Below the pieces are notes generated by a model that was given only the letters and a program-made list of their open reading frames with translations, searched no databases and had not been told where the DNA came from. A stretch of DNA of 38,136 nucleotides from Bacillota bacterium (GTDB lineage: Bacteria > Bacillota > Clostridia > Ch29), in contig JAQUCT010000011.1 in the NCBI GenBank assembly GCA_028686075.1, positions 1-38,136 of the forward strand, given 5' to 3'. Below are positions 16,700-24,361 of this stretch, piece after piece. The position numbers were made by a program, and so were the translations under genes. How positions within the stretch are numbered: the first letter of the stretch is position 1; every line of letters starts with the position of its first letter.

Positions 16700-17763
16700 T
16701 GAATACCCCTGCAGAGAGAATACCGGAAGCAGGTATAGAGTATATCGAAAAAAAGCCATCTAAACTCAAATGGGCATTGATGGCAGCTTTCCCGATATTT
16801 CTTTTTACCATATCCCTATTCCTGGGGCGATACTCGGTACCTCCAAACCAGGTAATATGCGTACTGGGACAAAGACTGTTTAGTTTGCCCATTGAAACCT
16901 TTTGGACGGATACAGTTGAAACGGTTGTAATAAGGGTGCGCCTTCCCCGGGCAATAATGGCGGCACTGGTCGGGGCCGGTCTTTCAATGTCGGGGGCTTC
17001 CTTCCAGGGGATGTTCCAGAACCCTTTGGTCAGCCCCTTTATCCTGGGTGTCTCTGCCGGTGCAAGTTTTGGTGCCGCCACCGGATTGATACTGGAGCTT
17101 CCTGCATTAGGAATACAGGCACTGTCATTCCTGTTCGGCTTGCTGGCGGTGGTCATTACCTATTTGACGGCGCATATATACAAGGTGACGCCCATTTTGA
17201 TGCTGGTGCTTTCGGGCATGGTTGTATCAACCTTTTTCCAGGCTATGTTGTCATTAATCAAATTTATAGCCGATGACGAGGAAAAACTGCCTGCCATAAC
17301 CTTCTGGCTGATGGGAAGTCTGGGCAGCGTTAGTCTGAAGGACTTAGGGATCGCGGCGATACCAATTATAGTATCTATTGCCTGTCTTTATATGGTGCGG
17401 TGGAAACTAAACGTACTTTCGATGGGAGAACGGGAATCAAGAGCTTTGGGTGTAAACAACGAGCTGTTTAAAGCAATTATTATTGTCTGTACCACCGTCA
17501 TATCTTCAACCGCCGTTGCCTTTTGCGGAATAATAGGCTGGGTAGGGCAGGTAATACCGCATTTTTGCCGTATGATTGTCGGACCGGACCATAAGGTGCT
17601 TATTCCGGCAACAATGATGGTTGGCGCAGGGTATCTCATAATGATTGATAACCTCTGTAGATTGCTTACCGCAACAGAGATTCCGCTTGGTATCCTAACG
17701 GCGGTTATAGGTGCGCCGGTATTTGCCTATCTGCTGCGTAAGACCAGAGGAGGGTGGAACTGA
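16696..17763 (+). CDS. ABC importer permease, FecCD/BtuC family
   Basis: 355 aa, normal for a FecCD permease, with about ten membrane helices. Family motifs are RVRLPRAIMAALVGAGLSMS, GASFQGMFQNPLVSPFILGV and, near the end, FCGIIGWVGQVIPHFCRMIVG, which includes the conserved G-x-I-x-F-V-G-L-x-x-P-H segment that contacts the ATPase. It overlaps the binding-protein stop (ATGA) and is followed by the ATPase gene with a one-base overlap. It should form a homodimeric type II importer. Confidence 0.93.
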   Translation: MMNTPAERIPEAGIEYIEKKPSKLKWALMAAFPIFLFTISLFLGRYSVPPNQVICVLGQRLFSLPIETFWTDTVETVVIRVRLPRAIMAALVGAGLSMSGASFQGMFQNPLVSPFILGVSAGASFGAATGLILELPALGIQALSFLFGLLAVVITYLTAHIYKVTPILMLVLSGMVVSTFFQAMLSLIKFIADDEEKLPAITFWLMGSLGSVSLKDLGIAAIPIIVSIACLYMVRWKLNVLSMGERESRALGVNNELFKAIIIVCTTVISSTAVAFCGIIGWVGQVIPHFCRMIVGPDHKVLIPATMMVGAGYLIMIDNLCRLLTATEIPLGILTAVIGAPVFAYLLRKTRGGWN

Positions 17764-18551
17764 TGAGCGTAAAGCTGTCCATAAAAGACGCCAGCTTCGG
17801 TTACAACGACAGCCAATCGGTATGGGAGAATATAAACATAGACGTCCGGGAGGGGGAATGCCTGTGCCTTTTAGGACCCAACGGCTGCGGCAAGACTACG
17901 CTGCTAAACTGTATAAACGGAACATACGCCTTAAAGGAGGGTTCCGTTTTTGTTAATAATAAAAACATAAAAGAGATGTCCATAATACAACTGGCACAAA
18001 CCATAGGCATAGTTTTTCAGGAGCACAGCGCACCCTTTCCATACTCATCGCTGGAAGTGGTGCGGATGGGCCGGACGCCTCACCTGGGACTGTTTGAGAC
18101 ACCGTCGGAGGAGGATACAAGGCTGGCATTAAGCATTATGGAGGAGTTAGGCATTGCCCACCTTGCGGGCAAAAGCTATACCCATATTTCCGGTGGCGAG
18201 CGGCAGCTTGTGCTAATTGCCCGCACCCTATGCCAGCAGCCGGAGATTATACTATTTGACGAACCCACCTCGCACCTGGACTTCAAAAACCAGGCCATGG
18301 TGTTGCGTACTATCAAAAACCTTTCTCAAAAAGGAATGACCATTGTTATGACAAGTCATTTTCCAAACCATGTATGGGATATAGGCACCCGGGTCTCAAT
18401 GTTGGGCTTTGGAGGTATGGTGGTTCAAGGTCCTGTGGAAGAGGTGATGACCGAGAAAAACCTTAGCAAGACCTATGGAGTGGAAACTAAAATATACGAT
18501 GCAAAATCGGGTATAGGTCATATACGTTTTTGTGCACCAAATTTAGGATAA
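17763..18551 (+). CDS. ABC importer ATPase, FecE/BtuD type
   Basis: 262 aa from ATG 17763, after GAGGAGGG; an upstream in-frame GTG is less well placed. Walker A GPNGCGKTT is at 38-46, the signature ISGGERQ at 142-148, Walker B IILFDEP at 162-168 and the switch His in MTSHFPNHVWD. The length and order fit the ATPase of iron-chelate, cobalamin or molybdate (MolC) importers. It forms the cytoplasmic motor for the permease just upstream. Confidence 0.94.
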   Translation: MSVKLSIKDASFGYNDSQSVWENINIDVREGECLCLLGPNGCGKTTLLNCINGTYALKEGSVFVNNKNIKEMSIIQLAQTIGIVFQEHSAPFPYSSLEVVRMGRTPHLGLFETPSEEDTRLALSIMEELGIAHLAGKSYTHISGGERQLVLIARTLCQQPEIILFDEPTSHLDFKNQAMVLRTIKNLSQKGMTIVMTSHFPNHVWDIGTRVSMLGFGGMVVQGPVEEVMTEKNLSKTYGVETKIYDAKSGIGHIRFCAPNLG

Positions 18552-18571
18552 AAATAACTGGAGGGATTATT

Positions 18572-19366
18572 ATGAAAAAGTTAGGTTTAGCGTTATTACT
18601 TATTTCCATGATGGTTGTACTGGCCGCCTGCAGCAGCGGCGAAGCACCGCAGGCACCGGAAGAGCCTGCGGGTACAGAACAGAGGGAAGAAGCAGCCGGT
18701 GAGAACGCCGCCGGGGAAAAGGGCAAGGAATCAGCACCTACCTATAAAGAAACAATGGTCCCCTTTGACCAGTTGGTTCCGGCAGGGCGTATTGTTATTC
18801 TTCAAAACACACTAAACTATTCCCGGGAAGGTTTCTACAATGCGGATAACAAGCCGGCTGCAGAGGATATAGAGTATAATGGCGATACCGTGGCCGCCTA
18901 TCCCATTACCTATGCACTGGACTTCCTCACAAAGGGCAGTAACGGTGACCTTATCGTAACAAACAATGACGGCAGAACCCAGACAATCTCCGCCCAGGAC
19001 TTTGCCGGGCTTTATGCGATAATCGACTTTACATCGGATGCGTCCCCGGCGCTTTACAATCCGGAAAGCGGTACCGAAATAACTGACTTCTTGTTTGCCA
19101 CCACGACGGAAGGGGAAGCCATATATTCAGTGGTTAGCGGCTCCATTTATAATGCTGCCGAGGTTATTGCCAATGTGGGCTGGGACACAGGTGCAACCTA
19201 CAGGTATATGGCCACCGATAAATTCTATATTCCGGTAGGTCCGGATGAGAGAGCAACAGGCGAGATAAGAGGGACCCTGTCCGGTGCTGTTAACGGCTCC
19301 TTCCCCGACTTGAAGATAGCCGGCGGAAAAATTAACGATGTGATTTATATAGAGGCTATGGAATAA
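18572..19366 (+). CDS. Second lipoprotein of the importer operon, unknown family
   Basis: 264 aa from ATG 18572 (GGAGGG upstream). The lipobox is LAAC, then a Glu/Ala-rich linker about 45 residues long. The folded part has VPAGRIVILQNTLNYSREGF, DTVAAYPITYALDFLTKGSN and a beta-rich C-terminus (GTLSGAVNGSFPDLKIAGG). It does not look like a periplasmic-binding protein. Its layout (lipobox, acidic linker, domain with ALDFL...DGR.Q.I) is reminiscent of the first lipoprotein of the operon, which might share a fold. Position after the ATPase argues for an accessory role in capture of the imported ligand. Confidence 0.75.
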   Translation: MKKLGLALLLISMMVVLAACSSGEAPQAPEEPAGTEQREEAAGENAAGEKGKESAPTYKETMVPFDQLVPAGRIVILQNTLNYSREGFYNADNKPAAEDIEYNGDTVAAYPITYALDFLTKGSNGDLIVTNNDGRTQTISAQDFAGLYAIIDFTSDASPALYNPESGTEITDFLFATTTEGEAIYSVVSGSIYNAAEVIANVGWDTGATYRYMATDKFYIPVGPDERATGEIRGTLSGAVNGSFPDLKIAGGKINDVIYIEAME

Positions 19367-19404
19367 ACATGGCACTAAACCTAAGAAAACAAGGAGGAAA
19401 GCCC

Positions 19405-20169
19405 ATGATTATGGAAAAAGTACTGGCTGCAGCTAAGCCCTTTCTGGAGGGCAGGACGGTGTCCGACCTGGTTATTGGCCTCTCTTTGATAGGCTGCCAA
19501 CTGGATAATGGCAATATAGGTGTATCCTATGTACTGCGCGAGGAGCTGCCCCATGGCTGTTCGGCCTTTCCCTTTGCAAAGAAAGTGATTGGAAGGCCCG
19601 CATCGGATATTGCAAAGCTAAGCATTTCTACCGATGATTGCCTGCAGCGGTCGGTTGCCGCTTCGGTACTGGCGGCCGCCGCCTGCTCGCAGCAGCTGCC
19701 GGAGGATAATGAGGATAAGCCCTTCGGTATAGAGTTTAGGCCGGAGGATACTGTGTGCATGGTGGGACTTATAAGCCCCCTGGCGGTGCAGATATCTAAA
19801 GAAGTTAAGGAATTTATTGTTTTCGACAAGGGAATGGGCCACTGTAAAAAAGATTTTGAGGTGCATCCCATTGAGAAGCAGCCGGAACTTATACCAACCT
19901 GTGATGTGGTTATTCTAAGCGGCACCACCACAGTAAATGGCAGTATTGACGGCCTGCTGGAGTTGTGTGAAAGGGCCCGTGAGGTAATTATGGTGGGACC
20001 ATCCACCCCGATGTTTCCTGAGGGCTGGCGAGGCAGCCCTATGACGGTGCTGGCCGGTTCATGTTGGGACAGGGAGCACAAGGATGAGCTGTTCAAGTCC
20101 ATTTCCCTCGCCGGCGGCATAAAACAGATCAGTAAATATATGCTCAAGAAAGCGGTAGCAGTAAAGTGA
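19405..20169 (+). CDS. DUF4213/DUF364 (putative heavy-metal chelation) protein
   Basis: 254 aa from ATG 19405, six bases after AAGGAGGAA; an upstream ATG at 19369 lacks such a site. The N-terminal part (VSDLVIGLSLIGCQLDNGNI) matches the DUF4213 enolase-like region and the C-terminal part a Rossmann-like DUF364 domain (VCMVGLISPLAVQISKEVKE, DVVILSGTTTVNGSIDGLLE, VGPSTPMFPE). The family is cytoplasmic and often sits beside FecBCD-type importers; its biochemistry is not established. It closes the operon and is followed by a terminator. It may receive or process the imported metal species. Confidence 0.8.
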   Translation: MIMEKVLAAAKPFLEGRTVSDLVIGLSLIGCQLDNGNIGVSYVLREELPHGCSAFPFAKKVIGRPASDIAKLSISTDDCLQRSVAASVLAAAACSQQLPEDNEDKPFGIEFRPEDTVCMVGLISPLAVQISKEVKEFIVFDKGMGHCKKDFEVHPIEKQPELIPTCDVVILSGTTTVNGSIDGLLELCERAREVIMVGPSTPMFPEGWRGSPMTVLAGSCWDREHKDELFKSISLAGGIKQISKYMLKKAVAVK

Positions 20170-20177
20170 TTGAACAG

Positions 20178-20212
20178 GTGGGACAAGGGATTATTCTTTT
20201 GTCCCACATTAA
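20178..20212 (+). terminator. Terminator of the importer operon
   Basis: GTGGGACAA (20178-20186) and TTGTCCCAC (20199-20207) form a perfect 9-bp stem followed by ATTAATTTTT. It marks a clear end of the 14291 transcript. Confidence 0.85.
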
Positions 20213-20384
20213 TTTTTATAACATCTTTCTTCCGGTCCTATCTATATAGCCCCGTTTACTGTCCATCAAATAACAGTCCCTTATGTATATATTTCACCTA
20301 ACAGGTCAAGGTATTTTGTGGATAATTACTAAAGGTTTAACGGAAGGGATGTGGAAATAAAACGTAAACCAAGGGGTGGAGATT
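20213..20384 (+). promoter_or_regulatory. Upstream region of the ModE-like gene; possible ModE half-sites
   Basis: 172 bases hold CTATCTATATAG (20238-20249) and TATGTATATATT (20282-20293). Both recall the TATAT-containing half-sites of E. coli ModE operators, but spacing and orientation are not convincing. I found no clear -35/-10 pair. GGGGTGGAG precedes the ATG at 20385. Confidence 0.25.
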
Positions 20385-20726
20385 ATGCCGGGGCTGAAGC
20401 TGAAATACAAGATTTGGATTGATAACGGGGGAAAAGCCTTTGGAGACGGGCCCATGGAGATACTTACCCGTATTGAGACAACCGGTTCGCTAAAAAAAGC
20501 AGCGGAGGAAATGGGTATGTCCTATTCCCAGGCGTGGCATCTTATAAAATCCCTGGAAAAGAGGCTGGGGTTCAAACTGCTTGAAAGAAGGGTGGGGGGC
20601 AGAGCCGGGGGGGGCTCTCGGATTACCGAAGATGCCGTGCTTCTTATGGAAAGGTTTGCTGCCTTCAGGGACAGGACGGACAGGATGATGCAGGAATATT
20701 TTGAAGAATACTTCGGGGAGAAGTAG
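20385..20726 (+). CDS. Single-domain ModE-like (LysR-type HTH) regulator
   Basis: 113 aa from ATG 20385. It matches the N-terminal DNA-binding domain of ModE: LKYKIWIDNGGKAFGDGP, then ILTRIETTGSLKKAAEEMGM and SYSQAWHLIKSLEKRLGFKL (winged helix), then GGRAGGGSRIT. The C-terminal MOP domains that bind molybdate in E. coli ModE are absent, so ligand sensing must occur otherwise. Such short ModE homologues usually accompany molybdate or tungstate uptake or Moco genes. Here it follows the importer operon and heads a three-gene unit. Confidence 0.88.
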   Translation: MPGLKLKYKIWIDNGGKAFGDGPMEILTRIETTGSLKKAAEEMGMSYSQAWHLIKSLEKRLGFKLLERRVGGRAGGGSRITEDAVLLMERFAAFRDRTDRMMQEYFEEYFGEK

Positions 20727-20819
20727 AGCGTATAGGGAGAAGCAATTTTTTTTATAATGCGTTATACACGCAAAAGTATAGCGCGAAGGTTGAAAGTGCC
20801 TTATGCAGGGGGGTACAGG

Positions 20820-21356
20820 ATGTCCAACGTTTTTCTTACGGGTGCAATCAATATAGGTAAGAGTACCATTGTCAGCCGGGTGATGGCGGAGTTTCTTCGC
20901 ACAGGCATAAGTACAGCGGGGTTTTATACCCTACCCTATGTAATAGGCGGAGCAGTTAAGGGTTATTACATTCATCCTCTATTTCCTATGGAACTTCTGC
21001 CCCTGCCGGAGAAGAGGATAATAGGAACAATAAAAGGTGACCAATGGGCGGGTGTTACACAGACCTTTGAGAGCATCGGAACAGAAATACTGGAACAAAG
21101 CCTTGCCGGTACTGCGGACCTTGTGATTATGGATGAGCTGGGGTTTTTCGAGGAGAAAGCCTTTGGGTTCCAGGACAGAGTTGTGGAACTGCTGGACAGC
21201 CCAAAAACGGTACTAGGAGTGATAAAACCCTCTAACTTACCTTTTCTAAACGATATCAGGAAAAGGGATGATGTCTGGCTGCTTGAAGTAACCAGAGCGA
21301 ATAGAAGTCATCTTGCCGGAAGGGTGTTGGAGGGCTTAAGGGGGAACGGGATATGA
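20820..21356 (+). CDS. P-loop NTPase, THEP1-like nucleoside-triphosphatase family
   Basis: 178 aa from ATG 20820, within a GGGGGG-rich ribosome region; an in-frame ATG at 20757 has no such site. Walker A is GAINIGKST at residues 8-16, followed by the family motif TAGFYT; Walker B is DLVIMDELGFFE. This fits the NTPase_1 (THEP1) family, about 170-190 aa, whose cellular role is unknown. The stop overlaps the methyltransferase start by four bases, and the ModE-like gene lies upstream, so a role in molybdenum metabolism is a contextual guess. Confidence 0.85.
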   Translation: MSNVFLTGAINIGKSTIVSRVMAEFLRTGISTAGFYTLPYVIGGAVKGYYIHPLFPMELLPLPEKRIIGTIKGDQWAGVTQTFESIGTEILEQSLAGTADLVIMDELGFFEEKAFGFQDRVVELLDSPKTVLGVIKPSNLPFLNDIRKRDDVWLLEVTRANRSHLAGRVLEGLRGNGI

Positions 21357-22090
21357 GGTACCCGTGGAACTCAAAGAGCATTAAATGGTATATGGAAGCC
21401 GAAAAAACAACCTCCTTTTACAAGAGAATAAAGAATATGGTCGGCCCGTGTCTTGACGGAGTCGATTCGGTACTGGACGTAGGCTGCGGTCCCGGGTCGC
21501 TCACCATGGAACTGGTAGGTAGCTATCAGAAGGTGGAGGCTATTGACATATCGGTGCCGGCTGTTTCTGCCCTCAGGGAAAGAGTGGAGGGATTGGGCTT
21601 TACAAATATAGGGCTGAGGAGCCTTTCCTTTGAAGACCTGCCCTACAGGTATGAATATGATGCAGTATTCTTGTGCTATGTTATGGGTCTTGTCCGGGAA
21701 GCATTAATGGAAAAAATACTGCGGCACTCAAGGAGATATGTATTTTTGGTTATTCCTTCCGAAGACATCAAAAACGATTTTAATATAAAGTCTTTAGCGC
21801 AAAGGCTGGATGCTGATGACAGCGAACTAAAACAACCCTGCTATAAGGAAATTGTCCCAGTATTAGACAGGCTGGGGCTAAGCTACAGCGTTCATATATT
21901 TGAAAGCGAGTTCGGGCAGCCCTTTTATGATATGGAGGAGGCGGCAGACTTTTTCAGGCACTATTTTCCAATATTTGCCGAAAAGGAGCAGGAACTAAGC
22001 CAGTGGCTATCCGAAAGCCTGGAATATGTGAGCGGAGGATATTATTTGCCTAACACCCGAAAAAGCGTTCTTATTACCATAGAAAAATGA
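21353..22090 (+). CDS. Class I SAM-dependent methyltransferase
   Basis: 245 aa. Motif I is VLDVGCGPGSL at about residues 40-50, motif II includes the acidic VEAIDIS, and the post-I region reads SLSFEDLPYRYEYDAVFLCY. The N-terminus (YPWNSKSIKWYMEAEKTT) is aromatic-rich. The substrate is unknown. It overlaps the NTPase gene by four bases and ends 47 bases before a terminator, so ModE-like, NTPase and methyltransferase form one transcription unit. Confidence 0.85.
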   Translation: MRYPWNSKSIKWYMEAEKTTSFYKRIKNMVGPCLDGVDSVLDVGCGPGSLTMELVGSYQKVEAIDISVPAVSALRERVEGLGFTNIGLRSLSFEDLPYRYEYDAVFLCYVMGLVREALMEKILRHSRRYVFLVIPSEDIKNDFNIKSLAQRLDADDSELKQPCYKEIVPVLDRLGLSYSVHIFESEFGQPFYDMEEAADFFRHYFPIFAEKEQELSQWLSESLEYVSGGYYLPNTRKSVLITIEK

Positions 22091-22135
22091 ACCCCAGTAA
22101 TTTTTGACGAAACATACAGGAATTTAGAATATTCT

Positions 22136-22165
22136 GCCGGTACTTTTATTTAGTACCGGTTTTTT
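22136..22165 (+). terminator. Terminator after the methyltransferase
   Basis: GCCGGTAC and GTACCGGT flank a 9-nt AT loop and are followed by TTTTT. It separates the ModE-like unit from the decayed xdh region. Confidence 0.85.
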
Positions 22166-22187
22166 ACATAATCGACCAAGGGCTTTT

Positions 22188-22204
22188 TTGTGAATACTTC
22201 ACAA
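22188..22204 (+). promoter_or_regulatory. Palindromic operator, Rex-like or CRP/FNR-like
   Basis: TTGTGAA-TAC-TTCACAA is a perfect 7-bp dyad with a 3-bp centre. Rex operators are TTGTGAA-N4-TTCACAA, one base longer; CRP/FNR sites are TGTGA-N6-TCACA, also one base longer. A further AGTGAA/TTCACT pair lies at 22224-22247. It would have controlled the xdh genes that follow. Confidence 0.45.
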
Positions 22205-22286
22205 AGGAAACTTTAAAGAACTCAGTGAAATAGATAAAAAATTCACTTCTTTGTTTAGCCCTAACAACCGGAAAGGAGGGACATTT

Positions 22287-22505
22287 TTGTTAAATTATTT
22301 CGACTACCAGCACCCCGCCACCCTCGATGAGGCAGTAAAACTGCTTACCCAACCCGGAGCAAAGGCTATGGCGGGAGGAACAGACCTTATAGTGTCCATT
22401 AGAAGCGGCATGCAGGCACCCGGAACAATAGTGGATATAAAAGGTATTAAGGAACTAAAGAGGATGCTGAGAGAGGTTCTAAGCGGCGGGGAGGGAGAAG
22501 TATGA
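22287..22505 (+). pseudogene. Xanthine dehydrogenase-type FAD subunit, collapsed remnant
   Basis: TTG 22287 has a good AAGGAGGG site. The frame reads LLNYFDYQHPATLDEAVKLL, AKAMAGGTDLIVSIRSGMQ and TIVDIKGIKEL. This is the N-terminal FAD-binding region of XdhB/CoxM/NdhF-type proteins (normally about 270-290 aa), including the AGGTDL motif. It then jumps to KRMLREVLSGGEGEV and stops, consistent with loss of about 200 residues by internal deletion and retention of the C-terminal tail. The reading frame is intact but the protein cannot be a working subunit. Confidence 0.75.
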
Positions 22506-22663
22506 AAAAGGAGATATCTGTCAAGGTAAACGGTGAGGTTCGTACAGGCTACAAACCGACTATTGACACCATAGAGGAGGCTGCCATGGGAGGTGAATGG
22601 AAAAAGAACGGTGATATTTGTATTTACACATCTGCCCAGTCACTCTTTGCAGTCAGGAATTGA
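22502..22663 (+). pseudogene. Fusion of Fe-S subunit N-terminus to a molybdenum-subunit fragment
   Basis: The frame starts ATGA-overlapping the previous one. MKKEISVKVNGEVR is the typical start of a 2Fe-2S xanthine dehydrogenase small subunit, but the Cys clusters are missing. After TIDTIEEAA it switches to MGGEWKKNGDICIYTSAQS and LFAVRN, which belongs to the molybdenum-binding large subunit (the STQSPF-type motif), then stops. One deletion seems to have joined the two genes. Confidence 0.65.
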
Positions 22664-22953
22664 TGAGCATATCCTTCAAGATATCCCATTTCAGGATAAA
22701 GGTTGTGGTGCCCTATGTGGGCGGAGGCTTCGGGGGCAAGGCCGGGATTAATCTTGAACCGCTGGTGGCCTGTCTGTCCAAAAAGGCCGGAGGCAGACCG
22801 GTTAAAATTGTTGCGTCCCGTGAAGAGGAGTTTAACACTATACCGTCACGTCAGGGCCTGCCCGCCCTGGACTGGACTTACGGTGCTCACGGGGTGGATA
22901 TTATAGACCTGCCTATAACTCCCGAGAGGATATGGAGAGCTATCAAAAAATGA
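22664..22953 (+). pseudogene. Xanthine dehydrogenase-type molybdenum subunit, collapsed remnant
   Basis: In another frame, KVVVPYVGGGFGGKAGINLE and PLVACLSKKAGGRPVKIVAS, REEEF are the conserved Moco-contacting core of XdhA-type subunits (about 750-800 aa). After TIPSRQGL it jumps to DIIDLPITPERIWRAIKK, the usual extreme C-terminus of these proteins. So the gene has lost several hundred codons internally and is out of frame with its own upstream fragment at 22580-22663. Confidence 0.75.
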
Positions 22954-23059
22954 AAGGGGGGGGGTTTATCGGCTTAACCCAACCTGGAAACAAAGGAGGT
23001 AATCAATCAGGAGGTTGTGTAGTATCTCTGGTACAAAAAATATGAAGGGAGGATTATTT

Positions 23060-24292
23060 ATGGCTAACAGCGAAGTAAATACGAAAATCAAAATGACCGG
23101 ACCCATCAGAGCAAACGACCCGCTGTCGACGCCTCAGCTTCTGGTATTGGGGCTGCAGCACGCCTTCACCATGTTCGGTGCCACCATACTGGTGCCTATA
23201 CTGACGGGGCTAAGCGTCAGTGTTGCGCTGTTTACCGCTGGTATTGGAACACTATGGTTCCATTTTGTGACCAAGGGAAAGGTACCGGTATTCCTCGGTT
23301 CGTCCTTTGCCTTTATTGCGCCGGTGGCAATGGTGGTTGGACAGCAGGGTATCCCGGCTGCCCAGGGGGGTATAATAGTTGCCGGTTTTATATACTGTGT
23401 TATGGCTCTGCTTGTAAAACTACTGGGCAGGGAGTTTATGGACAGGATACTACCGCCGGTGGTAACAGGGCCTGTAATCATGGTAATAGGTCTTAACCTG
23501 GCACCGGTTGCAATAGGCAGTGCCAGTGAAAACTGGATTATTGCCATTATCGTTCTGGCTACAGCAATAATTGTGAATATTTACGTAAAGGGTTTTTTCC
23601 GTCTGATACCGGTAATTATATCTCTCGCAGTGGGTTATGTGGTATCGCTTATGTTCGGCATTGTTGACCTGACACCGGTACAACAGGCCCATTGGTTTGC
23701 TCTTCCCGATTTTACCTGGCCGGTGTTTGATATGGCTGCCATCGGACTTATAGCCCCTGTTGCAGTGGCCACTATGGTGGAACACGTGGGCGACGTACTG
23801 GCGGTCGGAGCTACGGTGGAAGAGGACTTCGTTAAGGACCCAGGTCTGCCCAGGACGCTTATTGGGGATGGTATAGGAACCGCCCTGGCAGGTATATTTG
23901 GTGGTCCTGCCAACACTACCTATTCGGAGAACACCGGAGTTCTGGCCCTAACCAGGGTGTGGAAGCCCGCGGTAATGAGGGTGGCGGCGGTAATGGCTAT
24001 AGGCCTTGCCATGATACAGAAGCTGGGGGGCTTTATTCAGAGTATACCCAATCCCGTTATTGGGGGTATATCCATAGTACTGTTCGGAATGATAGCCAGT
24101 ATAGGTGTCAGGACGGTTGTTGAGAACAGTGTGGACTTCAAGAAAAACAGGAATCTTCTAATAGCGAGCGTAATCCTTGTTATAGGAATAGGTGGAGCTA
24201 TGGTAACCATTTGGGGCAATTTGCAGTTTGGTGGAATGGGGCTTGCGGCAATAATAGGCATAATACTGAACCAGATCTTGCCTCAGGACTAA
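23060..24292 (+). CDS. NCS2 nucleobase permease, uracil (PyrP/UraA) type
   Basis: 410 aa from ATG 23060 (GGGAGG upstream), with about 14 membrane segments. Known UraA substrate residues are preserved in position: Glu241 in EHVGD and Glu290 in TTYSENTGVLALTRV. EHxGD and GGPANTTYxENTGVLALT are typical of Bacillus PyrP; purine carriers of this family usually have Gln-Asn at the second site. It should import uracil with protons. It lies downstream of the dead xdh genes rather than in the pyr operon and has no PyrR leader, so uptake of another oxidised base (xanthine, urate) cannot be excluded. Confidence 0.9.
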   Translation: MANSEVNTKIKMTGPIRANDPLSTPQLLVLGLQHAFTMFGATILVPILTGLSVSVALFTAGIGTLWFHFVTKGKVPVFLGSSFAFIAPVAMVVGQQGIPAAQGGIIVAGFIYCVMALLVKLLGREFMDRILPPVVTGPVIMVIGLNLAPVAIGSASENWIIAIIVLATAIIVNIYVKGFFRLIPVIISLAVGYVVSLMFGIVDLTPVQQAHWFALPDFTWPVFDMAAIGLIAPVAVATMVEHVGDVLAVGATVEEDFVKDPGLPRTLIGDGIGTALAGIFGGPANTTYSENTGVLALTRVWKPAVMRVAAVMAIGLAMIQKLGGFIQSIPNPVIGGISIVLFGMIASIGVRTVVENSVDFKKNRNLLIASVILVIGIGGAMVTIWGNLQFGGMGLAAIIGIILNQILPQD

Positions 24293-24297
24293 TAATT

Positions 24298-24325
24298 AGG
24301 GGAGAGCAATCTCCCCTTTGTTTTT
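24298..24325 (+). terminator. Terminator after the permease
   Basis: AGGGGAG (24298-24304) and CTCCCCT (24311-24317) form a perfect 7-bp stem followed by TTGTTTTT. It separates the permease from the maturation genes. Confidence 0.85.
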
Positions 24326-24361
24326 AGGTAGGCACACTAAAAAGCTGTGGGGTGGCGCAGT

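Noticed and set aside
19527-20207. 226-codon open frame on the minus strand over the DUF364 gene
   Set aside because: The composition is Ser/Pro/Thr-rich as expected for an antisense shadow, there is no ribosome site, and the plus-strand frame has family motifs.
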